Assembly (NCBI RefSeq): GCF_019237615.1
Contig: NZ_JAFAGT010000069.1
Coordinates: 1 to 64,000, forward strand
Direction of reading: 5' to 3'
Source of the DNA: Roseateles sp.
GTDB lineage: Bacteria > Pseudomonadota > Gammaproteobacteria > Burkholderiales > Burkholderiaceae_C
Length of the DNA: 64,000 nucleotides
Numbering within the stretch: the first letter of the stretch is position 1; each line of letters starts with the position of its first letter. The position numbers and the translations under genes are program-made. The notes below the pieces were generated by a model. That model saw nothing but the letters and a program-made list of their open reading frames with translations. It did not search any database and had not been told where the DNA came from. Below, in pieces: positions 45,670 to 53,043 of the stretch.

Positions 45670-46224
45670 TCACTGCGCCGGCGCGAACAAGGCGTCGACG
45701 CTGGGCGTGCGCGGGCTCAGCGCATCGCGGATGGCCAAGCCGGGGGCCAGGAAGTCCGTGTCCTTCTTACCGCTGGTGGGCGAGGTGTGGAAGGCGATGA
45801 CCATGGCTACCGGCAGATAGTTGCCCTTGACGTCCTTCAGCGGCAGCACCGTCGACACCTTCTTCTGGTAGTCCGGCGTTCCCCACTTCGACTCGACCTG
45901 GCTGACGCCCTTCTTCAGCGTGATGACGTCACCCGGCGATGATTGGTTGCCGATGCGGTCCGGGAACGAGCCGGCGATCATCGTGTAGACCTCCTTCTCG
46001 CCGGGCGGGGTGGCGTGCATCGTGATGCTCATGATGTCGGGTCGGCTGGCGATCAGCTCGTCGACGAGCACCTGCGCCACGATCTTCTGCTTCGGACCTA
46101 CCCAGTTCTTGGGCGTCTGCGGCGTGGACGGTGCGCGCGGGATCTCCTGCGCATGGACCGCTGCGGCGGTGCACATCGCCAGCAGCAGAGTGGCGGTGGG
46201 TACGAATTTCCTGATGATGCTCAT
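45670..46224 (-). CDS. Periplasmic protein of the SFPDRIGN family, copy B
   Basis: 184 residues from ATG 46224 (GGAGA upstream); the 52 extra residues of the longest ORF are rejected as unrelated to a signal peptide. The signal ends AAVHAQ. The body aligns with its neighbour: VDELIASRPDIMSITMHATPPG, MIAGSFPDRIGNQ, GDVITLKKGVSQVESKWG, TVLPLKDVKGNYLPVAMVIAF. It is the first gene of the minus-strand unit, divergent from the sensor kinase at 46358, so the kinase and these proteins may share regulation. Confidence 0.75.
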   Translation of the reverse strand: MSIIRKFVPTATLLLAMCTAAAVHAQEIPRAPSTPQTPKNWVGPKQKIVAQVLVDELIASRPDIMSITMHATPPGEKEVYTMIAGSFPDRIGNQSSPGDVITLKKGVSQVESKWGTPDYQKKVSTVLPLKDVKGNYLPVAMVIAFHTSPTSGKKDTDFLAPGLAIRDALSPRTPSVDALFAPAQ

Positions 46225-46305
46225 GGTTTGTCTCCGTCGAAGGCATTGAAGGGAGGTATGCGGTCTGGATTCTGGAAACCCACCCTGTACGCTGCCTTTC
46301 TCGAT

Positions 46306-46347
46306 CCTGAAATTCCGTTCAGGCCGCTGGCGCCCAGCATCACTAAT
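46306..46347 (+). promoter_or_regulatory. Possible weak version of the locus promoter box before the sensor kinase
   Basis: CCTGAA-N6-TTCAGG forms an inverted repeat at 46306-46323, and GTTCAG at 46317 is followed 25 bases later by ACTAAT. That is the distance between the second repeat and the CCTAAG-like -10 in the four strong boxes of this locus. Only one of three repeats is convincing, so this is tentative evidence of kinase autoregulation. Confidence 0.3.
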
Positions 46348-46357
46348 ATCGCGCCCC

Positions 46358-47719
46358 ATGAAATCGATAGGCAGTCGCATCGCACTTGGGTACGCGCTCA
46401 GCTTGACCGGCGCCCTGATCGTCCTGTTCTTTGCGGGCCACTACCTGCTGGAGCGTTACCTGATCCGCCAGCTCGACAAGTTGACGGAGGCGCAGTTCAA
46501 GCATCTGGCGGCGACGCTGGGGCGCGACTATGCGACCTTGACACCCCATGTCATCGATGAGCGCATCCGCGAGGCGACCGAATCGGCCTCCCTGATGTTC
46601 TACGTGGACATGCACGGGCCGATGACGAACCGATTCTTCAAGTCGCACAACCTTCGCGGGCTCACCATCCCGGACCTCATCGGACAGAAAACGTATTCAA
46701 TCGCCGTCGATGGCATTGGCGAGGTGCGCGTAGGCGAGTATGTGCTGCAGCCCTTCGACGTCCTGATCGCCACGCCGCTGGCACCCGTGCGCGACCTGAT
46801 GGCGGGCTACCGGCGCGTCTTCTTCGGCCTGCTTGGCGCCGCACTCTTGCTTAGCGCCCTCGTCGGCTTCGGCCTCAGCGAAGTGATCCTCAAGCCGGTG
46901 CGCGTGATGCAGGCCACCGCGATACGCATTCGCTCTGACAACCTCAGCGAACGCATCCCGGTCGCCGACGTGAGCGACGAGCTGTCGCAGCTCGCGAGCT
47001 TCCTCAACCAGATGTTCGACCGGCTGGAGGCATCTTTCTCGGAAGTCCGCCATTTCGCGGCCGAAGCCTCGCACGAGCTGAAGACACCTCTGTCCCTGGT
47101 ACGGCTTCACCTGGAGCGCTTGCTGATGGACGACGCCTTGAGTCCCGCGCACAAAGATTCGGTGATGGTGCAGCTCGAAGAGATTGGCCGTGTCAACCGA
47201 ATCATCGACGAGCTGTTGTTCCTGTCGCGAGCCGATTCCGGCGCGGTTGTGCTCGACATGGAGTCGCTGCAGCCCGAGCGCCTGCTCGCCAGCTTCGCAC
47301 AGGACGCGGCAGTGCTCGCCGAACACGGCGGCAAGCGTTTCGAATGGTCCCATCATGGCGTAGGCACCGTGCTCGTGGACGACGAGCGCATCCGCCAGGT
47401 GCTGCTCAACGTGCTGACAAATGCGCTCAACGTGTCCCCGCCAGGCGGCCTGGTAAGCCTGGCGTCGACGCTCTCCGACGAGTTCTGGCGCATCAGCATC
47501 GTCGATGGCGGACCGGGGCTCGACCCGGAGGCGTGCGAGCGAGTCTTCAACCGCTTCGTACGGCTCGACCCGAGCCGCGGCGACTCGCGCGGCAGCGGCC
47601 TGGGTCTGCCGATTTCGCGCAGCATCGCAACGATGCACAAGGGCCGCATCTGGGCAACCAGCAGCGACGTCGGACGTGGCCTGCGCGTCGTCATCGAGAT
47701 CCCGACGTCCGCGGCTTAG
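46358..47719 (+). CDS. Sensor histidine kinase without adjacent response regulator
   Basis: 453 residues: membrane segment near 8-30, a periplasmic sensor of about 115 residues, second segment near 148-172, HAMP, HisKA with EASHELKTPLSLVRLHLE, and HATPase with NVLTNALNVSP, VDGGPGLDP and GSGLGLPISRS. This is the classical EnvZ/PhoR-like layout that usually pairs with an OmpR/PhoB-type regulator, yet none is encoded in the window. The 11-bp tandem repeats before the next operons are of the kind such regulators bind, so the missing partner may be just outside the window or elsewhere. Confidence 0.88.
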   Translation: MKSIGSRIALGYALSLTGALIVLFFAGHYLLERYLIRQLDKLTEAQFKHLAATLGRDYATLTPHVIDERIREATESASLMFYVDMHGPMTNRFFKSHNLRGLTIPDLIGQKTYSIAVDGIGEVRVGEYVLQPFDVLIATPLAPVRDLMAGYRRVFFGLLGAALLLSALVGFGLSEVILKPVRVMQATAIRIRSDNLSERIPVADVSDELSQLASFLNQMFDRLEASFSEVRHFAAEASHELKTPLSLVRLHLERLLMDDALSPAHKDSVMVQLEEIGRVNRIIDELLFLSRADSGAVVLDMESLQPERLLASFAQDAAVLAEHGGKRFEWSHHGVGTVLVDDERIRQVLLNVLTNALNVSPPGGLVSLASTLSDEFWRISIVDGGPGLDPEACERVFNRFVRLDPSRGDSRGSGLGLPISRSIATMHKGRIWATSSDVGRGLRVVIEIPTSAA

Positions 47720-47749
47720 CCCCTGCGCAACGGCCCAGTCTGAACGTAC

Positions 47750-47791
47750 TTTCAGGAAGAGTTCACCCAGCAGTCAGGTCGCAATCCTAAG
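47750..47791 (+). promoter_or_regulatory. Locus promoter box 1 (tandem 11-bp repeats plus -10)
   Basis: Three 11-bp direct repeats begin TTTCAG (47750), GTTCAC (47761) and AGTCAG (47772), followed by CCTAAG at 47786, 36 bases after the first repeat begins. Three other operons of this locus have the same layout. It drives the NMT1-type ABC operon that starts at 47857. Tandem 11-bp repeats with a TTCA core suit an OmpR/PhoB-family activator. Confidence 0.75.
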
Positions 47792-47856
47792 GTTCAGGCC
47801 ATCGTGAGCGGCACAGGCGCCGCACGACAACCACCCCGAACCGGAGACAGACTGCC

Positions 47857-48858
47857 ATGAACGTCAAACACAAACTTCTTCTGTGCGCCAGCCTGGTCAG
47901 CGCACTGATGGCCACTGCACCTGCGGCCCACGCCGAGAAGATCACTCTGATGGTCGGTGGCTACGAGAAGATCATCTACCTGCCTGCCAAACTGGCAGAG
48001 CGCCTGGGCTACTTCAAGGAAGAAGGCCTGGACGTCGAGTTGCTGAACGAGGCCTCCGGGGTCGATGCAGAAAACGAGCTTCTCATCGGCGCCGTGCAGG
48101 GGGTGGTCGGCTTCTACGACCACTGCATCGACATGCAGGCCAAGGGCAAGCACATCCAGTCCGTCGTGCAGTTCAGCCACGCGCCCGGCGAGGTCGAGCT
48201 GGTTTCGAGCAAGCACCCGCAGGTCAAGAGCATGGCCGACCTGAAGGGCAAGACGATGGGCGTCACCGGCCTCGGCTCGTCCACCAACTTCCTGACGCAG
48301 TTCCTGATGGTCAAGGCCGGCGTCAACATTGGCGAGTTCACCTCGCTGCCGGTGGGCGCGGGCACCACCTTCATCGCCGCGATGCAGCAGGACAAGATCC
48401 AGGCTGGAATGACCACCGAGCCCACGATTTCTCGCCTCCTCAAGACCGGCGAGGCGCGAGTACTGGTGGACCTGCGCACGCTGGACAAAACCCGGGCCGC
48501 GCTGGGCGGCACCTATCCGGCTGCTTCGCTCTACATGGCCAACGCCTGGGTCGAGAAGAACAAGCCCACGGTGCAGAAGCTGGCGAACGCCTTCGTGAAG
48601 ACGCTGCGCTACATCAACACCCACAGCGCCGCCGAAATCGCATCCAAGATGCCCAAGGACTTCATGGTCGGCGACGAGGCGGCCTATGTGAAGGCGCTCG
48701 ATGAAGGCAAAGGCATGTTCACCGCCGACGGCGTGATGCCTCACGGGGGCCCCGAGACGGTACTGTCCGTGCTCGGCGCGTTCTCCAAGAACGTCAAGGG
48801 CAAGACGATCGACCTGTCCAAGACCTACACGACCGAGTTCGTGAAGAAGGCGAAGTGA
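47857..48858 (+). CDS. NMT1/THI5-type ABC substrate-binding protein
   Basis: 333 residues with a signal peptide (ATAPAAHAEK). Family features: MVGGYEKIIYLPAKLAERLGYFKEEGLDVELLN, GAVQGVVGFYDHCIDMQAKGK, and ADLKGKTMGVTGLGSSTNFLTQFLMVKAGV, as in SsuA/TauA/THI5-like binding proteins for sulfonates, nitrate or pyrimidines. The ligand is not predictable. It is the first gene of a five-gene operon with its ATPase and permease directly downstream. It shares its GYE/ADG..YLP-type N-terminus and the GVTGLG loop with the second NMT1-type protein at 61723. Confidence 0.85.
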   Translation: MNVKHKLLLCASLVSALMATAPAAHAEKITLMVGGYEKIIYLPAKLAERLGYFKEEGLDVELLNEASGVDAENELLIGAVQGVVGFYDHCIDMQAKGKHIQSVVQFSHAPGEVELVSSKHPQVKSMADLKGKTMGVTGLGSSTNFLTQFLMVKAGVNIGEFTSLPVGAGTTFIAAMQQDKIQAGMTTEPTISRLLKTGEARVLVDLRTLDKTRAALGGTYPAASLYMANAWVEKNKPTVQKLANAFVKTLRYINTHSAAEIASKMPKDFMVGDEAAYVKALDEGKGMFTADGVMPHGGPETVLSVLGAFSKNVKGKTIDLSKTYTTEFVKKAK

Positions 48859-48860
48859 GC

Positions 48861-49688
48861 ATGAGCGCCGCAGCAGACAACAGCAGCCCGGCGATCGAGC
48901 TCGTCAACGTCACGCGGCGTTTCACGACTCAGGACGGCAAGTCGATGACCGCGCTGCGCGACTTCACGATGACCGTGGAACGCGGAGAGTTCGTCGCCGT
49001 GGTCGGCCCGACCGGCTGCGGCAAGTCCACCACGCTCAACCTCATCACCGGACTGGCCAAGCCCTCGGCGGGCGAAGTGCGGCTGTTCGGCGGGCCGGTG
49101 GACGGAATCGACCCACGCATCGGCTTCGCATTCCAGACGGACGCGCTGTTCCCGTGGCGCAGCGTCATCGACAACGTCGTCGCTGGCCCGCTGTTCCGTG
49201 GCATGGCGAAAGATGAGGCTTACGAGAACGCACGCCACTGGTTGGCGCGCGTCAACCTCTCCGGCCACGAGACCAAGTTCCCGCACCAGCTCTCCGGCGG
49301 CATGCGCAAGCGCGTCTCGCTGGCCCAGACCTTCATCAACGGGCCACAGATCCTGCTGATGGACGAGCCCTTCTCGGCGCTGGACGTGCAGACCCGCGTG
49401 CTGATGCACGACGAGTTGCTGCGCCTATGGTCGCAGTCGCGCGCGTCCGTCGTGTTCGTGACTCACGATCTGGAAGAGGCCATTGCGTTGGCCGACAAGG
49501 TCTATGTGCTGACCTCGGGGCCAGCCACCGTGAAGTCGATCTATCCCATCGACATCCCGCGGCCGCGGGTCGCCAGTGAGATCCGCTACGAGCAGAGGTT
49601 CATCGACATCTCGCACACCATCTGGAACGACCTGCGCGCCGAGGTTCTGCGCGGCGCCTCGCGTGACGAAGCTCGCGCCGCAGCATGA
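48861..49688 (+). CDS. ABC transporter ATPase (SsuB/TauB-type)
   Basis: About 275 residues. Walker A is VGPTGCGKSTTLN, the Q-loop region FAFQTDALFPWRSV, the signature LSGGMRKRVSLAQTF, Walker B ILLMDEPFSALD, and the switch His in VFVTHDLEEA. The FPWRSV after the Q-loop is typical of the nitrate/sulfonate/taurine importers. GTG 48855 overlapping the upstream stop is an alternative start. This is the only ABC ATPase in the 20-kb locus, so it may serve more than one of the binding proteins. Confidence 0.92.
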   Translation: MSAAADNSSPAIELVNVTRRFTTQDGKSMTALRDFTMTVERGEFVAVVGPTGCGKSTTLNLITGLAKPSAGEVRLFGGPVDGIDPRIGFAFQTDALFPWRSVIDNVVAGPLFRGMAKDEAYENARHWLARVNLSGHETKFPHQLSGGMRKRVSLAQTFINGPQILLMDEPFSALDVQTRVLMHDELLRLWSQSRASVVFVTHDLEEAIALADKVYVLTSGPATVKSIYPIDIPRPRVASEIRYEQRFIDISHTIWNDLRAEVLRGASRDEARAAA

Positions 49689-50566
49689 ACGACACCACCA
49701 TGAACACCACAACCGCCGCCGCGCAAGCCCGCGGCACCTCCGAGGCCGAGATCGAGGCGGCAGCCGCGCGCGCCGCCGTCAAACGCCGCCGCACCGTCTA
49801 CTTCTGGCGCTACTTCATCCTGGTCGTCTTCCTGGGAGGCTGGGAACTGTTCTCGAGAACCCAGTTGATCGACGAATTCTTCTTCTCCAAGCCCTCCGAC
49901 ATCATGTCCCGGCTCTACACCTGGGTCACGGAGGGCACCGCTGAGGGCTCGCTCTGGTATCACCTGTGGGTGACGATGGAGGAGTCCATCCTGGGCTTCG
50001 CCGTCGGCTCGCTGGCCGGCATCCTCGCGGGCATCACGCTCGGCCGCAACCACATGCTGGCTGATGTGTTTTCAATCTACATCAAGCTCATCAACTCCGT
50101 GCCTCGCGTGGTGCTGGCGCCGATCTTCATCATGATCTTCGGGCTGGGACTCACGTCCAAGGTCGCGCTCTCCTTCGTGATGGTGTTCTTCGTCGTCTTT
50201 TCCAACGCCTTCCAGGGCGTGCGCGAAGCCGACAGGAACCTGCTGGCCAACGCGCAGATCCTCGGCGCCAAGGGTTGGCAGCTGACGCGCTCCGTCGTCA
50301 TCCCGTCGGCGATGAGCTGGATCTTCGCGTCTCTGCATGTCAGCTTCGGCTTCGCCATCGTCGGCGCCATCGTCGGCGAGTTCGTCGGCGCACGCTACGG
50401 CATCGGCCTGCTGATCAACATCGCCAAGGGCTCGTTCGACGCGGCCGGAATGTACGCGGCCATCGTCATCATCATGGTCGTCGCCCTCGCGGCCGAGTAC
50501 CTGATGACGCTGGTGGAGAACCGCCTGGCCAAGTGGCGCCCGGCGCCGACGCACGACTCGAACTGA
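49685..50566 (+). CDS. ABC transporter permease (SsuC/TauC-type)
   Basis: 293 residues with an N-terminal Ala-rich cytoplasmic stretch, about six membrane segments, and the EAA loop near residue 185 (NAFQGVREADRNLLANAQILGAKGWQLTRSVVIPSAMSW) that contacts the ATPase. The start overlaps the ATPase stop (ATGA). It forms the importer with the preceding two genes, and is the only ABC permease in the locus. Confidence 0.9.
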   Translation: MNDTTMNTTTAAAQARGTSEAEIEAAAARAAVKRRRTVYFWRYFILVVFLGGWELFSRTQLIDEFFFSKPSDIMSRLYTWVTEGTAEGSLWYHLWVTMEESILGFAVGSLAGILAGITLGRNHMLADVFSIYIKLINSVPRVVLAPIFIMIFGLGLTSKVALSFVMVFFVVFSNAFQGVREADRNLLANAQILGAKGWQLTRSVVIPSAMSWIFASLHVSFGFAIVGAIVGEFVGARYGIGLLINIAKGSFDAAGMYAAIVIIMVVALAAEYLMTLVENRLAKWRPAPTHDSN

Positions 50567-50591
50567 GCACGAATCCACAGCGAGGAGATCA

Positions 50592-51461
50592 ATGAACAAG
50601 AGCCCCTTCATGGCGGCGGCTCTGCTGGCCGCCGCGTTTGCGGCACAGGCGCAGCAGCCGGTGCCGGTCAAGACCTACGCGCAAGAGCTTGTGGACCGCA
50701 TCGTGGCCCAGCACCCCGACCTGCGCGCCGCAGTGATGCACGTCACGCCGCCCAAGGCTGTCGAAAACATCATCGTCGCGTCCAGCATCGGGCGCATCGG
50801 CGTCCCGGCGGACGCGAACGACCTCGACGTCATCGCTACCAGCACGACGCACGTGGCGATGGATCACGGGAGGAAACGCATCGAGGTAGAGCTGCCGCTG
50901 CGCGACGTCGGCGGCGCTACCGTGGGCGCCTTGGGCCTGGTCTGGCGGCTGCCGGTGGGCGGTTCGCGCGCCGAGTTCGAACGCAACGCGACAGTGATTC
51001 GCGACACGGTGTCGCGCCGCATTCTGAACGCAGCCAACCTGATGGACCCCTATCCCTACGAACCCCTGGTGACGACCAAGTCGCGTGCGCAGACGCTGGT
51101 CGACGAGGCCCTGCTGCGCCACCCTGAGGTAACCTTGCTGGCGCTGCGCGCACACAGCCGCGGCGAGCTCGTGCTACTGGGTTCCACCTTCGGCCGTCAC
51201 GGCAAGAAGGCCGATGCCGACGACGCCAAGGTGATGAGCAGCAGGGAACCCAGTACCGGCATCTACTCGGGCGGCAGGCGCTTCGGCGTCGACATGGCGC
51301 TGCACGACCGCAACGGCGCGCTGATCGGCACGATGAACGTCGGCTACGCCTACTCCGGCAAGGAGGACACCAGGGCGCTGACCGCCCGCGCCGTCGCGCT
51401 ACGGGACGAACTGCAGTCGCGCATCGACCCCGCCCAGCCGCTTGACGAGATCGATCCATGA
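50592..51461 (+). CDS. Tandem two-domain periplasmic protein of the SFPDRIGN family
   Basis: 289 residues with a signal peptide (AAAFAAQAQQ) and two copies of the domain seen singly at 45114 and 45670. Copy 1: QELVDRIVAQHPDLRAAVMHVTPP, SSIGRIGVPADANDLDVIATS, VELPLRDVGGATVGALGLVW. Copy 2: QTLVDEALLRHPEVTLLALRAHS, STFGRHGKKADADDAKVMSS, VDMALHDRNGALIGTMNVGYAYSG. The conserved core is GR(I/H)G plus an acidic DANDLDV-like stretch. I do not know the family name. It is co-transcribed with the NMT1-type ABC importer, and its stop overlaps the next start (ATGA). Confidence 0.75.
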   Translation: MNKSPFMAAALLAAAFAAQAQQPVPVKTYAQELVDRIVAQHPDLRAAVMHVTPPKAVENIIVASSIGRIGVPADANDLDVIATSTTHVAMDHGRKRIEVELPLRDVGGATVGALGLVWRLPVGGSRAEFERNATVIRDTVSRRILNAANLMDPYPYEPLVTTKSRAQTLVDEALLRHPEVTLLALRAHSRGELVLLGSTFGRHGKKADADDAKVMSSREPSTGIYSGGRRFGVDMALHDRNGALIGTMNVGYAYSGKEDTRALTARAVALRDELQSRIDPAQPLDEIDP

Positions 51462-52918
51462 GGATCGCGTTGGTCTCCATGTGCGCGGCGCTCCTGGCCG
51501 GTGGTGCGCCGGCGGCGACACCCGCGGCCGGCAAGCTCCCCGTCTCCAGCGTCGGCGCCGCAACGATGGCTCCGATGATGGACGCGTGGATGCAGGCTCT
51601 CGCGCAGCAGCATGCCGCCCCTGTTCGCGGCCCGCGTTGGCAGCATGTGGACGACGCCGCCGCCATCGGCGCGCTGATGTTCGAGCGCGCCGACCTGGCC
51701 CCGATGACGCGCGCGCCGCTGGCCATCGAGCTGGCACCTTATGCCCACCAGTTCCACGGCGACATGATGAAGTCGCCGGTACTGGCGCGCGTCGCGCTGC
51801 GCAATGGGCAGCCGGTCTTCCTCGCATTCAACAAGCGCCCCGACACGCCCGTTCCGCCGGCCGTGGACGGCTTCGTGCGCTTTGCGCTCAGCCCGGCAGG
51901 CCAGGCGCTGGCCGCCGGGCAGCCGGGCATTGCGCCGCTGCCGGCCGGCGAAGCTGACGCCGAGCTCGCCAAGCTGGCCGGCTACCGCGCCGCGCTCGAC
52001 CCGAAGCTACCGGTCTACAGGGCCGGGACAGTCGTGCACGGCGAGCTGCGCAGCGTCGGCAGCGACGGCATGAAGTCGCTGATGGACGGCTGGCTGCGCA
52101 GCTTCCGCACGCTGCAGCCCGGCGTCCGCCCCGGCGACCGTTGGGAGCATCTCGGCACGTTGAACGGTTTCCATGCGCTGATGGCCGACGAAACCGATAT
52201 CGCGCCGATGGGGCGCGAGCTCTGGCCCGACGAAGCCGCGGCGTTTGCGACGCTGCGGGACGGACGCGTGCCGCTGGAGATCCGCGTGGCGCGCGGCGGT
52301 TTCAACACCCAGCAGCGCACCACGGCGCAGGCAGTCTTCGTGAACGCGGCCAACCCCATCCAGCAGTTGACGCTGCCGCAGCTGGCCGCCATCTTCGGCA
52401 AGTCGCCGACGATCACACGCTGGGGCCAGCTGGGTCTCACCGGCGAGTGGGCCGACAAGCCCATCACGCTGGACGTACCGCCGCGCGTGGCGCCCAACGC
52501 GATGTCGATGCAGATGATGGCGCTAAACGGCGGGCCGTGGGCCGAGAGCGTGCACGAGGCCTCCGTCGCCGACACCGCCAAGGCTATCGCCGCCGACACA
52601 GGTGCCGTGGGCTACGGGGGCTTCGAGGACGGTGGCCCGGGCCTGAGGGCAGTGCCGCTGGCGCGCGACGCGGCCAGCCCTGCAGTGGCCGGCACGCCCG
52701 AGAGCGCCGCCACTGGCCGCTACCCGCTGACGCGCTACATGTACATCCGCCTCGACCGCAGGCCCGGCCAGCCCGTCCCGCCAGTGGTCAGGGAATTCCT
52801 GCGCTACGTCTTGAGCCGCCAGGGCCAGGAGCCGATCCCGTATTCCGGCTACTACCCGTTGAGCGCGCAGGAGGTCGCCGCGGAACTCGCCAAGCTCGAC
52901 GGCGTCGCGGCTGAATGA
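51458..52918 (+). CDS. PstS-like binding protein with a second shortened copy fused in front
   Basis: 486 residues. After the signal peptide, residues about 26-175 read as a shortened PstS-like domain (VSSVGAATMAPMMDAWMQALAQQ ... PVPPAVDGFVRFALSPAGQALAAG ... PAGEADAELAKLAG). Residues about 190-486 are a full copy: VGSDGMKSLMDGWLRSF, LMADETDIAPMGRELWPDEA, LPQLAAIF, WGQLGLTGEWADKPI, YPLTRYMYIRLDRRPGQPVPPVVREFLRYVLSRQGQ, AQEVAAELAKLDG. The front copy lacks the central WG.LGLTGEWADKPI module, as if that part was deleted after duplication. No PstCAB is nearby. Confidence 0.75.
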   Translation: MRIALVSMCAALLAGGAPAATPAAGKLPVSSVGAATMAPMMDAWMQALAQQHAAPVRGPRWQHVDDAAAIGALMFERADLAPMTRAPLAIELAPYAHQFHGDMMKSPVLARVALRNGQPVFLAFNKRPDTPVPPAVDGFVRFALSPAGQALAAGQPGIAPLPAGEADAELAKLAGYRAALDPKLPVYRAGTVVHGELRSVGSDGMKSLMDGWLRSFRTLQPGVRPGDRWEHLGTLNGFHALMADETDIAPMGRELWPDEAAAFATLRDGRVPLEIRVARGGFNTQQRTTAQAVFVNAANPIQQLTLPQLAAIFGKSPTITRWGQLGLTGEWADKPITLDVPPRVAPNAMSMQMMALNGGPWAESVHEASVADTAKAIAADTGAVGYGGFEDGGPGLRAVPLARDAASPAVAGTPESAATGRYPLTRYMYIRLDRRPGQPVPPVVREFLRYVLSRQGQEPIPYSGYYPLSAQEVAAELAKLDGVAAE

Positions 52919-52920
52919 TT

Positions 52921-52962
52921 TTTCAGAAGGGGTTCAGGATGACTTCAGGGTCGCGGCATAAG
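52921..52962 (+). promoter_or_regulatory. Locus promoter box 2 (tandem 11-bp repeats plus -10)
   Basis: Repeats begin TTTCAG (52921), GTTCAG (52932) and CTTCAG (52943); CATAAG starts at 52957, again 36 bases after the first repeat begins. All three repeats keep TTCAG perfectly, making this the strongest of the four. It lies two bases after the stop of the preceding gene and drives the TonB receptor operon starting at 53044. Confidence 0.8.
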
Positions 52963-53043
52963 TTTTGAGTCGGGAGTTGACCTGACTCAGCTTGCGTAAT
53001 CGAGGCACCAGTTCTCGAAACTATTACTACTAGGAGACAGACA

